Below, piece after piece: positions 10,477 through 21,264 of a stretch of DNA of 64,000 bases; within the stretch, counting starts at the first letter, position 1; every line of letters starts with the position of its first letter. Both the position numbers and the translations under genes were made by a program. Origin of the DNA: Williamsia serinedens. Lineage in GTDB: Bacteria; Actinomycetota; Actinomycetes; Mycobacteriales; Mycobacteriaceae. The notes below the pieces were generated by a model. That model searched no databases and was not told the origin of the DNA. It worked only from the letters and a program-made list of their open reading frames with translations. The DNA is taken from assembly GCF_024171725.1 (NCBI RefSeq), contig NZ_JAMTCG010000001.1:124001-188000 (forward strand), written 5' to 3'.

Positions 10477-11901
10477 GTGAGCACCGAACTGATCGTCGTG
10501 ATCGCGGTCGCGGTCGTCGCGGTCCTCCTCGTCGCCCTCGTCGTCGGCCTCGTCATCGGTCGACGTCGTCGGATCTCGCTGCGGGAGGCCGACACCGACA
10601 CCACCCCGCGCCAGGTGGACCGATCCGGGTCCTACCAGGCCGGCGGCGGTTTCTCCTTCACCCAGGGCGGTACCGCCACCGACGAGGACCCGACCCCGCC
10701 GCCGACCGGTGACGCCACCGACCTGCTGCCCGAGCGCACCGACACCGACGGGCAGCCGCGTGTCGGCGACGACGCGGCGATACCGCGAGACGCTCCGAAG
10801 CGCTCGTTCACCGATCTGTCCCTCCCCGACGCCGACGTCCCCGTCGACCCCACGCCCCCCGTCACGCAGCCGGTTCCGGAGACGCCGCCGGTGGTCGAGC
10901 GGCCGTCGGCACCCGACGAGGTCGTCGTGCCGGACGACGCGGCGTCCCTCGACGAGCGGGTGCCGCAGCGCGACGTCATCGAGCCCGTCGAGGGACGTCT
11001 CACGCGCCTGCGCGGACGACTCGCCCGCTCCCAGTCGACGTTCGGCAAGGGCGTCCTCGGACTTCTCGGCGGCGGTGACCTCGACGAGGAGTCGTGGGAG
11101 GAGGTCGAGGACATCCTGCTCTCGGCCGACCTGGGGTCGACGACGACGACGGCCATCGTCGAGCGTCTGCGCACCGGGCTGGCCGAGTCGTCGGTGCGGA
11201 CCGCCGCCGGCGCCCGCGAGGTGCTGCGCACCGTCCTCGTCGACGAACTCCTGCCCGGCATGGACCGCTCGATCCGCGCGCTGCCGCACGCCGAGACGCC
11301 CGCCGTGCTGCTCGTCGTCGGGGTGAACGGCACCGGCAAGACCACGACCGTGGGCAAGTTGGCCCGCGTGCTCGTCGCCGACGGTCGCCGGGTCCTGCTC
11401 GGTGCGGCCGACACGTTCCGCGCCGCCGCCGCCGACCAGTTGCAGACCTGGGGTGAGCGCGTCGGTGCGACCACCGTGCGCGGCAAGGAGGGGGCGGACC
11501 CGGCGTCGGTGGCCTTCGAGGCCGTGGCGAGTGGGGTCGCCGACGGCGTCGACGTCGTCGTCGTGGACACCGCGGGACGTCTGCACACCAAGACCGGTCT
11601 CATGGACGAGCTGGGCAAGGTGAAGCGCGTCGTGGAGAAGAAGGCCACCGTCGACGAGGTGCTGCTCGTCCTCGACGCGACGACCGGCCAGAACGGGCTC
11701 ACCCAGGCCAAGGTGTTCGGCGACGTCGTCGACATCACGGGCGTGGTCCTCACCAAGCTCGACGGCACCGCGAAGGGCGGCATCGTGTTCCGCGTCCAGC
11801 GCGAACTCGGCGTGCCGGTGAAGCTGGTCGGGCTGGGGGAGGGTGCCGACGACCTCGCGCCGTTCGAACCGGGCGCCTTCGTCGACGCCCTGCTCGGCTG
11901 A
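10477..11901 (+). CDS. ftsY: FtsY, signal recognition particle receptor
   Basis: SRP receptor GTPase that docks ribosome-SRP complexes at the membrane; its partner Ffh is encoded at 16466-18013. The 474-aa product starts with a transmembrane segment (about residues 3-26), continues through an acidic, proline-rich A region to about residue 165, and ends in the NG GTPase domain: G1 GVNGTGKTT near 282, DTAGRLHTK near 364, TKLDGTAKGG near 427. The N-terminal membrane anchor plus acidic spacer is typical of actinobacterial FtsY. It follows smc after 86 bp containing the tandem repeat. Confidence 0.97.
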   Translation: MSTELIVVIAVAVVAVLLVALVVGLVIGRRRRISLREADTDTTPRQVDRSGSYQAGGGFSFTQGGTATDEDPTPPPTGDATDLLPERTDTDGQPRVGDDAAIPRDAPKRSFTDLSLPDADVPVDPTPPVTQPVPETPPVVERPSAPDEVVVPDDAASLDERVPQRDVIEPVEGRLTRLRGRLARSQSTFGKGVLGLLGGGDLDEESWEEVEDILLSADLGSTTTTAIVERLRTGLAESSVRTAAGAREVLRTVLVDELLPGMDRSIRALPHAETPAVLLVVGVNGTGKTTTVGKLARVLVADGRRVLLGAADTFRAAAADQLQTWGERVGATTVRGKEGADPASVAFEAVASGVADGVDVVVVDTAGRLHTKTGLMDELGKVKRVVEKKATVDEVLLVLDATTGQNGLTQAKVFGDVVDITGVVLTKLDGTAKGGIVFRVQRELGVPVKLVGLGEGADDLAPFEPGAFVDALLG

Positions 11902-11902
11902 A

Positions 11903-11916
11903 CCGCACGCCTGCGG
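11903..11916 (+). terminator. Small hairpin after ftsY
   Basis: CCGCA and TGCGG form a 5-bp stem with a 4-nt loop just after the ftsY stop. There is no T tract, so this is only a weak terminator candidate. Confidence 0.3.
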
Positions 11917-11991
11917 CACTCGCTGATTAGCCGCCCGAACGGGTTTCGTGACCTGCGACGATACATGGACGTCATCTGGTCGGCCGTTCCG

Positions 11992-12029
11992 TTCACACCC
12001 GAGAAACATGGGGTAGCCACCACCGAAAC
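11992..12029 (+). promoter_or_regulatory. GlnR-type operator upstream of amtB-glnK-glnD
   Basis: The order is TTCAC (11992), six bases, GAAAC (12003), six bases, TAGCC (12014), six bases, GAAAC (12025). The two GAAAC elements are exactly 22 bp apart, matching the published actinobacterial GlnR pattern gTnAC-n6-GaAAC-n6 repeated twice; the third half-site is degenerate. The site lies 79 bp before the amtB start, as expected for nitrogen-limitation activation of amtB-glnK-glnD. Confidence 0.75.
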
Positions 12030-12107
12030 ATGCGGATAGCAACCTCCTTGCAGATCGAAGCCGGATGACCCGCCTCGGGACAGCCGGTGTGACACGAGGA
12101 GGAATTG

Positions 12108-13848
<1,741 letters not shown>

Positions 13849-13863
13849 GAGGCACCGACACCC

Positions 13864-16428
13864 GTGCCGTTCGTCACCTCCGGTGGCGCCGGATCGACCG
13901 GCGACGACGACACGACAGGCCCCGGCCCCGGCTCCACGCCGGGATCGGGGCCTGTCCCGTCCTCGGCCGCGTCCGATCTCGTCGCCGCACGCCGACAACT
14001 CCTCGCCCACAGCGACGCCGCGCAGCGCGACGACGCCGCCGGGCTGCGGCAGGTCCTCGTCGACCTCCACGACTTCTGGCTCACCACGAAGGGCGCCGAA
14101 CTCGGCATCCGCCCCGACAGCGGGTTCGCGATCGTAGCGGTCGGCGGGCTGGGCCGACAGGAGTTGCTGCCGCACTCCGACCTCGACCTGATCCTCCTGC
14201 ACGACGACATGGACCCCGCGCGGGTCGCCGAGGTCGCCGACGGCCTCTGGTACCCGCTGTGGGACGCCCACATCAAGCTCGACCACAGCGTCCGCACGGT
14301 GTCGCAGGCACTGCAGGTCGCCTCCCAGGACATGAGCGCGGCGCTCGGGCTGCTCGAGGCCCGACACATCGCCGGCGACGAGTCGCTGTCGGCGCTGCTC
14401 ATCTCCGGTGTGCGCCGGCAGTGGCGCACCGACATCCGCACCCGCTTCCCGCAGCTCGTCGAGTCCGCCCGCGACCGGTGGCGGCGCAGCGGCGACATCG
14501 CGCACCGCGCCGAGCCGGACCTGAAGAACGGGCGCGGCGGCCTCCGGGACGTGCAGATGCTGGGCGCACTCGCCGCCGCCCAGCTCACCGACGGGATGGG
14601 CACGCTGCGTCCGGACTCGCCCGGCGCAGGACTGCAGACCGCCTACGGTCGACTGCTCGACATCCGGACCGAACTGCACCGCATCGCCGGTCGACCGCGC
14701 GAGCAGCTGCGCGCGCAGGACGCCGACGAGATCGGTGCCGCATTGCGCATCGGCGACCGCTTCGACCTCGCCCGCGTCATCAGCGACAGCGCCCGCACCA
14801 TCGGCTACTCGGTCGACGTCGGTCTGCGGACCGCGGGCAACGCCCTGCCGCGCCGCGGACTGGCCAAGCTGCGGCGATCGCCGGTCCGTCGCCCCCTCGA
14901 CGAGGGTGTCGTCGAGCACGCCGGCGAGGTGGTGTTGGCGCGCAACGCGATCCCCAGCAAGGATCCGGGACTGATCCTGCGGGTCGCGGCCGCCTCGGCC
15001 CGCACCGGTCTGCCCATGAGTGCCTCGACGCTCGCCCGACTCGCCGACCACGCACCCGAGCTCCGCGAGCCGTGGCCCGCCGAGGCCCTCAGCGACCTGC
15101 TGGTCCTGCTCGGGACGGGACGCCACATGGTCGCGCCGATCGAGGCGCTCGACCGGACCGGACTGTGGGGGAGGTTGCTGCCGGAGTGGGGTGCGGTGCG
15201 CGACCTCCCGCCTCGGGACCCGGTGCACACGTGGACCGTCGACCGGCATCTCGTCGGGACCGCGGTGTACGCCTCCACCATGACCACCCGGGTGTCCCGG
15301 CCCGACCTGCTGGTCCTCGGGGCGCTGCTGCACGATCTGGGCAAGGGTCGCGGTGCCGACCACAGCGTCGTCGGCGCCGAGCTCGCCACCCAGATCGGGA
15401 ACCGGTTCGGGTTGTGGCCGCAGGACGTCGCGACGCTCTCGGCGATGGTCCGTCACCACCTGCTCCTCCCCGTCACCGCCACCCGCCGCGACCCCGACGA
15501 CCCCGCGACCACGCAGTTCGTCGTCGACACGCTCGGCGGTGACCGGGTGCTGCTCGAACTGCTCGCCGCCCTGGCCGAGGCGGACTCGCTGGCGACCGGG
15601 CCCGGTGTGTGGGGCGACTGGAAGTCCTCGCTCGTCTCCGAACTGGTCCGGCGCTGCCTGCGCGTGATGGACGGGGAGGAACTGCACCGGCCCGACCCGC
15701 TCACCGACGAGCAGCGAGCCCGGGCCGAGGCCGGGGGAGTGCACGTCGACATCGCATCCGTCCCCGGCTCGCACACGCGGGTGGTGACCGTGATCGCCCC
15801 GGACGGTCCCGGCCTGCTGTCCACGACGTCGGGTGTGTTGGCGCTCAACGGGTTGCGCTGTCACACCGCGATGGTGCAGTCCCACGCGGGCAGCGTCGTC
15901 AACACCTTCCGGGTCATCCCGGCCTTCGGCGACCCGCCCGACCCCGGCCTGCTCCGCCAGCAGGTGCTCCAGGCGACGGCGGGCACCCTCGACGTCATCC
16001 GCCGTCTCGACAAGCGGGAGGCCGAGTCACCGGTGCCGGTGGCGTCGCCACCCGAGGACGGCACACCGGTGGCCGTCCCGGCCCTGTTCGCGATGGCCCC
16101 GCCGCGCGTGTTGTGGATCGACGCCGACCCGACGGCCGGCAGCGGCCCGGTGCTCGAACTGCGTGCCGCCGACCGCATCGGTCTGCTGTCGCGGGTCTCG
16201 GCGGTGCTCGAACGACATGGTGTCGACATCGTGTGGGCGATGGTCGAGACACTCGGCGGGACGGTCGTCGACACGTTCTGTCTACGCCTGCCCGACGACT
16301 CCCCGGCGCGGCGGTCGGAGCTCGCCGACGCCGTGATCGCGGTGGTGCCCCCACCCGAGCCGCCGCGTGAGACCGAGACCCCGGCACCCACCGCGGACAG
16401 CGCCCGCGGCGGTGTGCCCGGCGCCTGA
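13864..16428 (+). CDS. glnD: GlnD, PII nucleotidyltransferase/removing enzyme
   Basis: Bifunctional enzyme that modifies and demodifies PII in response to glutamine. Within 854 aa are the nucleotidyltransferase motif GGLGRQELLPHSDLDL near residue 95, the GlnD-linker region with DLKNGRGGLRDVQ, an HD phosphohydrolase domain with LLHDLGKG near residue 490, and two C-terminal ACT domains (about 640-710 and 757-840). The actinobacterial enzyme is known as an adenylyltransferase, which fits Tyr51 of the adjacent GlnK. GTG 13864 lies 15 bp after glnK; the N-terminal 35 residues are Gly/Pro/Ser rich and poorly conserved. Confidence 0.96.
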   Translation: MPFVTSGGAGSTGDDDTTGPGPGSTPGSGPVPSSAASDLVAARRQLLAHSDAAQRDDAAGLRQVLVDLHDFWLTTKGAELGIRPDSGFAIVAVGGLGRQELLPHSDLDLILLHDDMDPARVAEVADGLWYPLWDAHIKLDHSVRTVSQALQVASQDMSAALGLLEARHIAGDESLSALLISGVRRQWRTDIRTRFPQLVESARDRWRRSGDIAHRAEPDLKNGRGGLRDVQMLGALAAAQLTDGMGTLRPDSPGAGLQTAYGRLLDIRTELHRIAGRPREQLRAQDADEIGAALRIGDRFDLARVISDSARTIGYSVDVGLRTAGNALPRRGLAKLRRSPVRRPLDEGVVEHAGEVVLARNAIPSKDPGLILRVAAASARTGLPMSASTLARLADHAPELREPWPAEALSDLLVLLGTGRHMVAPIEALDRTGLWGRLLPEWGAVRDLPPRDPVHTWTVDRHLVGTAVYASTMTTRVSRPDLLVLGALLHDLGKGRGADHSVVGAELATQIGNRFGLWPQDVATLSAMVRHHLLLPVTATRRDPDDPATTQFVVDTLGGDRVLLELLAALAEADSLATGPGVWGDWKSSLVSELVRRCLRVMDGEELHRPDPLTDEQRARAEAGGVHVDIASVPGSHTRVVTVIAPDGPGLLSTTSGVLALNGLRCHTAMVQSHAGSVVNTFRVIPAFGDPPDPGLLRQQVLQATAGTLDVIRRLDKREAESPVPVASPPEDGTPVAVPALFAMAPPRVLWIDADPTAGSGPVLELRAADRIGLLSRVSAVLERHGVDIVWAMVETLGGTVVDTFCLRLPDDSPARRSELADAVIAVVPPPEPPRETETPAPTADSARGGVPGA

Positions 16429-16452
16429 CACCGACACCGTCGCACCGTCGAA

Positions 16453-16458
16453 TACGCT
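16453..16458 (+). promoter_or_regulatory. Candidate -10 hexamer for leaderless ffh transcript
   Basis: TACGCT ends 7 nt before the ffh ATG with no ribosome binding site between, the geometry of an actinobacterial leaderless promoter. Confidence 0.55.
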
Positions 16459-16465
16459 GGTGGTC

Positions 16466-18013
16466 ATGTTCGATTCCCTGTCCGACCGGTTGACCGGTGC
16501 CCTCAAGGACCTGCGCGGCAAGGGCAAGCTGTCCGACGCCGACATCGACCGGACCTGCCGGGAGATCCGTCTGGCCCTGCTCGACGCCGACGTCTCGCTG
16601 CAGGTGGTGCGCGGGTTCATCGCGCGCATCAAGGAGCGCGCGAAGGGCTCCGAGGTCTCGGGGGCACTCAACCCGGCCCAGCAGATCGTCAAGATCGTCA
16701 ACGAGGAGCTCATCGCGGTCCTCGGCGGCGAGACGCGGCGCATCGCCTACGCCAAGACGCCGCCGACGGTCATCATGCTGGCCGGCCTGCAGGGCGCGGG
16801 CAAGACGACCCTCGCGGGCAAGCTCGCCGCCTGGTTGATCAAGCAGGGCCACACCCCGATCCTCGTCGCGTGTGACCTCCAGCGCCCCGGTGCCGTGGAC
16901 CAGTTGAAGGTCGTCGGTGAGCGGGCCGGGACGCCGGTGTTCGCGCCGCATCCCGGCACCTCCGTCGGGGGCGAGGGTGTCCTCGGCGTCAGCGCGGCCG
17001 ACCCGATCGGGGTGGCCCGCGACGGCATCGAGCACGCCCGTGCGCGCCAGCACGACGTCGTCATCGTCGACACCGCCGGTCGCCTCGGCATCGACGCCGA
17101 ACTCATGGCGCAGGCCAAGGGGATCCGCGACGCCGTCTCGCCCGACGAGGTGCTCTTCGTCGTCGACGCGATGATCGGTCAGGACGCCGTCACCACCGCC
17201 GAGGCCTTCGCCGAGGGCGTCGACTTCACCGGTGTCGTGCTGACCAAGCTCGACGGCGACGCCCGTGGTGGTGCCGCGCTGTCGGTGCGGGAGATCACCG
17301 GCCGCCCGATCATGTTCGCGTCGTCGGGCGAGAAGCTCGAGGACTTCGACGTCTTCCACCCCGACCGGATGGCCAGCCGCATCCTGGGCATGGGCGACGT
17401 GCTCTCGCTCATCGAGCAGGCCGAGGAGCACTGGGACGCCGAGCAGGCCGAGGCCGCCGCGGCGAAGATCACCCAGGGCGAGCTGACCCTCGAGGACTTC
17501 CTCGAGCAGATGCTGATGATCCGCAAGATGGGTCCGATCGGGAACCTGCTCGGCATGCTGCCCGGCGCCGGCCAGATGAAGGACGCCCTCGCGCAGGTCG
17601 ACGACAAACAGCTCGACCGGGTGCAGGCCATCATCCGCGGCATGACGCCCGCCGAGCGCGACAACCCGAAGATCATCAACGCCTCCCGGCGCCTGCGGAT
17701 CGCCAACGGGTCGGGCGTCAGCGTCAGCGAGGTCAACCAGCTCGTCGACCGGTTCTTCGAGGCCCGCAAGATGATGGCCCAGATGTCGGGTCGGATGGGC
17801 ATGCCGGGTGGCAACCGTCGCTCCAACCGCAAGAAGGGCGGCAAGAAGGGGAAGAAGGGCGGCCGCGGTCCGACGCCACCGAAGATGCGCGGTGGGATGC
17901 CGGGCATGCCCGCCGGCTTCCCCGACCTGTCGAACATGCCCGCCGGGCTGGACCAGCTGCCCCCGGGCCTCGAGGGCATCGACCTGTCGAGCCTGCAGCC
18001 GAAGAAGCGCTGA
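16466..18013 (+). CDS. ffh: Ffh, signal recognition particle protein
   Basis: SRP54 GTPase that binds signal sequences and the SRP RNA and delivers nascent membrane proteins to FtsY. The N and G domains (G1 GLQGAGKTT near residue 107, DTAGRLGID, TKLDGDARGG) are followed by a methionine-rich M domain with the RNA-binding segment containing SGVSVSEVNQL. After about residue 455 comes a lysine-rich then Gly/Pro/Met-rich tail ending LQPKKR, a common actinobacterial extension. Total 515 aa. The SRP RNA gene is not in this window. Confidence 0.97.
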   Translation: MFDSLSDRLTGALKDLRGKGKLSDADIDRTCREIRLALLDADVSLQVVRGFIARIKERAKGSEVSGALNPAQQIVKIVNEELIAVLGGETRRIAYAKTPPTVIMLAGLQGAGKTTLAGKLAAWLIKQGHTPILVACDLQRPGAVDQLKVVGERAGTPVFAPHPGTSVGGEGVLGVSAADPIGVARDGIEHARARQHDVVIVDTAGRLGIDAELMAQAKGIRDAVSPDEVLFVVDAMIGQDAVTTAEAFAEGVDFTGVVLTKLDGDARGGAALSVREITGRPIMFASSGEKLEDFDVFHPDRMASRILGMGDVLSLIEQAEEHWDAEQAEAAAAKITQGELTLEDFLEQMLMIRKMGPIGNLLGMLPGAGQMKDALAQVDDKQLDRVQAIIRGMTPAERDNPKIINASRRLRIANGSGVSVSEVNQLVDRFFEARKMMAQMSGRMGMPGGNRRSNRKKGGKKGKKGGRGPTPPKMRGGMPGMPAGFPDLSNMPAGLDQLPPGLEGIDLSSLQPKKR

Positions 18014-18024
18014 CGCACCCCGAC

Positions 18025-19110
18025 ATGACGGGTCCGATCGCGCCGCCGCTGCACGTCCGCGGGCGCGACGCGTTGACCGGTGAACCGGTCGAGCTGTGGA
18101 CCGACGGCGAGGTCATCCGCCACGACCCGGTTCCCGGTGCCGTCACCGTCGCCGACGACGGATGGGTCCTGCCGGGTTTCGTCGACGCCCACAACCACGT
18201 CGGCATCGCGCCGGGGCTCGGGGTGACGATCGGGCAGGCACGGGAGTTCGCGCTCGCCGACGCCCGCGCGGGTGCCCTGCTCATCCGCGAGGTCGGGTCG
18301 CCGGTCGACACCCATCCGCTCGACGACGACCCCCGCTGCCCGCGGTTCCTGCGGGCCGGACGACACATCGCGCGGCCCAAGCGGTACCTGCGCGACTACG
18401 GCGTCGAGCTCGACGACCCCGACTCGCTCGCCGACGAGGTCCGTCGTCAGGCCCGCGCCGGCGACGGCTGGGTCAAGCTCGTCGGGGACTGGATCGACCG
18501 CGAGGTCGGGGACCTCGCCCCGCTGTGGACCGACGACCAGGTCGCCGCGGCGGTCGTGGCGGCCCACGACGAGGGTGCGCGGATCACCGCCCACGTCTTC
18601 GGCACCGATGCCCTGCACGGGCTCATCGCCGCGGGCATCGACTGCATCGAACACGGCACCGGACTCACCGACGACCTGATCGCGCAGATGGCCGACCGCG
18701 GCATCGCGCTCGTCCCGACCCTGATCCAGGTCGACAACTTCCCCGGCATCGCCGACTCGGCCGACCGGTTCCCGACCTACGCCGCCCACATGCGCGCGCT
18801 GCACGCCGGCGCCCCGGGGGTCGTCGAGGCCGCCGCCGAGGCAGGGGTGCCCGTCTTCACCGGCACCGACGCCGGCGGGTTCGTCGAACACGGTCGCATC
18901 GTCGACGAGATCGTCGCGCTGGCAGGGATCGGCCTCGACGCCACGCGGGTGCTGCGGGCGGCGACCGTGCAGGCGCGCGCCTGGTTGTCGGCGGGTGCTC
19001 TCGCCGACGGTGACCGCGCCGACCTGCTGGTCCTCGGCGACGACCCGCGCGCCGACCTCGACGTGCTGCGGTCACCGGCGGCGGTCGTCGTCGGTGGCGC
19101 GGTGCTCTGA
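18025..19110 (+). CDS. Metal-dependent amidohydrolase
   Basis: Amidohydrolase-superfamily protein of 361 aa with unknown substrate. Likely metal ligands are the HxH of FVDAHNHVG near residue 55, a candidate carboxylated lysine in WVKLVGDW, histidines in ITAHVFGTD and CIEHGTG, and the aspartate of FTGTDAGG. The C-terminal segment ADGDRADLLVLGDDPRADL is the imidazolonepropionase/prolidase-type small beta domain. It starts 11 bp after ffh and probably shares its transcript. As recalled, M. tuberculosis has a similar gene (Rv2915c) next to ffh. The sequence does not separate dipeptidase-like from nucleoside-type activity. Confidence 0.85.
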   Translation: MTGPIAPPLHVRGRDALTGEPVELWTDGEVIRHDPVPGAVTVADDGWVLPGFVDAHNHVGIAPGLGVTIGQAREFALADARAGALLIREVGSPVDTHPLDDDPRCPRFLRAGRHIARPKRYLRDYGVELDDPDSLADEVRRQARAGDGWVKLVGDWIDREVGDLAPLWTDDQVAAAVVAAHDEGARITAHVFGTDALHGLIAAGIDCIEHGTGLTDDLIAQMADRGIALVPTLIQVDNFPGIADSADRFPTYAAHMRALHAGAPGVVEAAAEAGVPVFTGTDAGGFVEHGRIVDEIVALAGIGLDATRVLRAATVQARAWLSAGALADGDRADLLVLGDDPRADLDVLRSPAAVVVGGAVL

Positions 19111-19123
19111 GCACGCAGCCGAC

Positions 19124-19160
19124 GATTTCGGGGGCGGGTGGGGACTCTGGCACAATGGTC
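19124..19160 (+). promoter_or_regulatory. rpsP promoter block, shared with rplS
   Basis: A GATTTC element at 19124, 21 bases, then CACAAT at 19151 inside CTCTGGCACAATGGTC (19145-19160). The same 16-mer and the same spacing recur upstream of rplS at 22152-22188. CACAAT is the likely -10 hexamer, leaving an rpsP leader of about 120 nt. Confidence 0.7.
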
Positions 19161-19281
19161 CGCCGGTACGTCGGACCCGGTCATGTGCCGCCCGACGGTC
19201 ACGCCGCACCAACCGCGAAACCGGGCCCACCACACCAGGTGGGTCGCTGAATCGCGCTGTGACCACAGAGAAGAGAGACCC

Positions 19282-19728
19282 ATGGCAGTCAAGATCAAGC
19301 TCACGCGACTCGGCAAGATCCGCAACCCCCAGTACCGCGTGGTCGTCGCCGACGCCCGCACCCGCCGGGACGGTCGCGCCATCGAGACGATCGGCAAGTA
19401 CCACCCGAAGGAAGAGCCGAGCCTGATCGAGATCGACTCCGAGCGCGCGCAGTACTGGCTCGGCGTCGGCGCACAGCCGACCGAGCCGGTGCAGGCCCTG
19501 CTGAAGATCACCGGTGACTGGCAGAAGTTCAAGGGCCTGCCGGGCGCCGAGGGCACGCTGAAGGCCAAGGAGCCCAAGCCCAGCAAGCTCGACCTGTTCA
19601 ACGCCGCCCTCGCGTCGGCCGACAGCGAGCCCGCGGGCGAGGCCACCACCCCGAAGAAGCGCGCGCCGAAGAAGGCCGACGCCGACGCCACCGCCGAGGA
19701 GACCCCGGCCACCGAGGCCGCCGAGTGA
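19282..19728 (+). CDS. rpsP: 30S ribosomal protein S16
   Basis: Small-subunit protein S16; the N-terminal 85 residues ([20 protein letters not shown] ... [11 protein letters not shown]) are canonical. An alanine/lysine/glutamate-rich C-terminal tail brings it to 148 aa, an extension usual in actinobacteria. ATG 19282 follows the purine-rich AGAGAAGAGAGACC and defines the standard N-terminus; upstream in-frame codons belong to the leader. The GTG of khpA overlaps its stop. Confidence 0.97.
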   Translation: MAVKIKLTRLGKIRNPQYRVVVADARTRRDGRAIETIGKYHPKEEPSLIEIDSERAQYWLGVGAQPTEPVQALLKITGDWQKFKGLPGAEGTLKAKEPKPSKLDLFNAALASADSEPAGEATTPKKRAPKKADADATAEETPATEAAE

Positions 19729-19967
19729 GTGCTGTCGTCGCCGACGCCGTCGAGCACCTGGTGCGCGGCATCGTCGCCAACCCCGACGACGTCCGGGTGG
19801 AGTACATCACCGGCCGTCGCGGCCGGATGGTCGAGGTGCACGTCAACCCCGAGGACCTCGGCAAGGTGATCGGTCGGGGTGGTCGCACGGCGACCGCCCT
19901 GCGGACCCTCGTCGGCGGGATCGGTGGCCGCGGCGTCCGCCTGGACATCGTCGACACCGACCGCTGA
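19725..19967 (+). CDS. khpA: KhpA, KH-domain RNA-binding protein
   Basis: 80-aa single KH-domain protein with the GxxG RNA-contact loop in VIGRGGRTA. KhpA proteins bind RNA, often with KhpB/Jag, and influence cell elongation and ribosome-related functions in Gram-positives. The GTG start overlaps the rpsP stop (GTGA), so it is translationally coupled to S16, and rimM follows after 14 bp. Confidence 0.93.
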   Translation: MSAVVADAVEHLVRGIVANPDDVRVEYITGRRGRMVEVHVNPEDLGKVIGRGGRTATALRTLVGGIGGRGVRLDIVDTDR

Positions 19968-19981
19968 GGTCCACACCGCCG

Positions 19982-20503
19982 ATGGATCTCGCGGTCGGTC
20001 GGATCGTGAAGTCGCACGGGGTGCGCGGTGAGGTCGTCGTCGACGTCCGCACCGACGACCCCGACGCCCGTTTCGCCCCGGGCACCGTCCTGCGCGGCAA
20101 GTTGCCGCGCGGGGCGGGGGAGCGCAGCTTCGGTGTGGTCGCCGCACGCGACCACGGCGACCGTCTGCTCGTCCGGCTCGAGGGCGTGGACGACCGGACC
20201 GCCGCCGACGACCTGCGCGGTGTCCTGCTCGTCGTCGACGCCGACTCCGTCGACTCCGGCGACGACCCCGACGAGTTCTACGACCACGAGATCATCGGTG
20301 TCCCCGTGCGCACGGTCGCCGGGGACGAGGTCGGCACCCTCGCCGACGTGCTGCACCTGCCCGGCGGTGACACGCTCGTCGTCGCCGTCGGTGAGGGCGA
20401 CGCCCGCCGCGAGGTGTTGGTGCCGTTCGTGGCGGAGATGGTGCCGACCGTGACCACGGAGGTCGTCGAGATCGACCCGCCCGACGGCCTGCTCGACCTG
20501 TGA
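19982..20503 (+). CDS. rimM: RimM, 16S rRNA processing protein
   Basis: 30S maturation factor that binds S19 and aids 16S 3'-domain folding. The 173-aa protein has the N-terminal RimM barrel ([19 protein letters not shown]) and the C-terminal PRC-barrel ([11 protein letters not shown] ... [11 protein letters not shown]). It sits in the conserved rpsP-khpA-rimM-trmD order and overlaps trmD by 4 bp. Confidence 0.96.
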   Translation: MDLAVGRIVKSHGVRGEVVVDVRTDDPDARFAPGTVLRGKLPRGAGERSFGVVAARDHGDRLLVRLEGVDDRTAADDLRGVLLVVDADSVDSGDDPDEFYDHEIIGVPVRTVAGDEVGTLADVLHLPGGDTLVVAVGEGDARREVLVPFVAEMVPTVTTEVVEIDPPDGLLDL

Positions 20504-21255
20504 CCACCGCGACGGGGTCACCGGCAGGAGGGGAGGGACCGCGCCTGCGGCTCGACGTCGTGTCGATCTTCCCCGACTACCTCGAACCGTTGCGCCTGTC
20601 GCTGCCGGGCCGGGCCGCCGAGCGCGGGATAGTCTCGCTCGCCGTCCACGACCTGCGGGACTGGACCCACGACGTCCACCGCGCCGTCGACGACTCGCCC
20701 TACGGCGGGGGTCCCGGGATGGTGATGAAGCCCGAGATCTGGGGGCCGTGCCTCGACGACGTCTGCCCCGACGACGCGATCCTCGTCGTCCCCACCCCGG
20801 CCGGCGTGCCGTTCACCCAGGCGATCGCCGAGGAGCTGTCCGCCGCAACGCATCTCGTGTTCGCGTGCGGGCGGTACGAGGGGATCGACCAACGCGTCGT
20901 CGACGACGCCGCGCGGCGCGTCCGGGTCCTCGAACTGTCGATCGGCGACTACGTGCTCATCGGTGGCGAGGTCGCCACCATGGTCATGGTGGAGGCGATC
21001 GTCCGTCTCGTCGACGGCGTCCTCGGCAACGCCGAGTCCCACCGGCAGGACTCGTTCTCCGACGGCCTCCTCGAGGCGCCCGCCTACACCCGGCCGCAGA
21101 CCTGGCGCGGGCTGTCGGTGCCCGACGTCCTGCGCGGGGGCGACCACGCGGCCATCCTCGCGTGGCGACGCGAACAGTCCCTGGCCCGCACCCGCGATCG
21201 ACGACCCGACCTGCTCGCCGGGGAACCGGACACCGACCACGGATCACGGGGATAA
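20500..21255 (+). CDS. trmD: TrmD, tRNA (guanine-N1)-methyltransferase
   Basis: SPOUT-class enzyme that methylates G37 of tRNAs using S-adenosylmethionine, preventing +1 frameshifts. The 251-aa protein contains [12 protein letters not shown], the [12 protein letters not shown] motif, the knot segments [11 protein letters not shown] and [10 protein letters not shown], and [19 protein letters not shown] 10-residue Ser/Gly extension precedes the conserved start. Its TAA stop forms part of the -10 hexamer proposed for the next gene. Confidence 0.96.
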   Translation: MTTATGSPAGGEGPRLRLDVVSIFPDYLEPLRLSLPGRAAERGIVSLAVHDLRDWTHDVHRAVDDSPYGGGPGMVMKPEIWGPCLDDVCPDDAILVVPTPAGVPFTQAIAEELSAATHLVFACGRYEGIDQRVVDDAARRVRVLELSIGDYVLIGGEVATMVMVEAIVRLVDGVLGNAESHRQDSFSDGLLEAPAYTRPQTWRGLSVPDVLRGGDHAAILAWRREQSLARTRDRRPDLLAGEPDTDHGSRG

Positions 21256-21258
21256 CCT
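21253..21258 (+). promoter_or_regulatory. Candidate -10 hexamer for the membrane-protein gene at 21265
   Basis: TAACCT fits TANNNT and ends 6 nt before the GTG start, with no ribosome binding site between. Its first three bases are the trmD stop codon. Confidence 0.5.
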
Positions 21259-21264
21259 CAGCGG

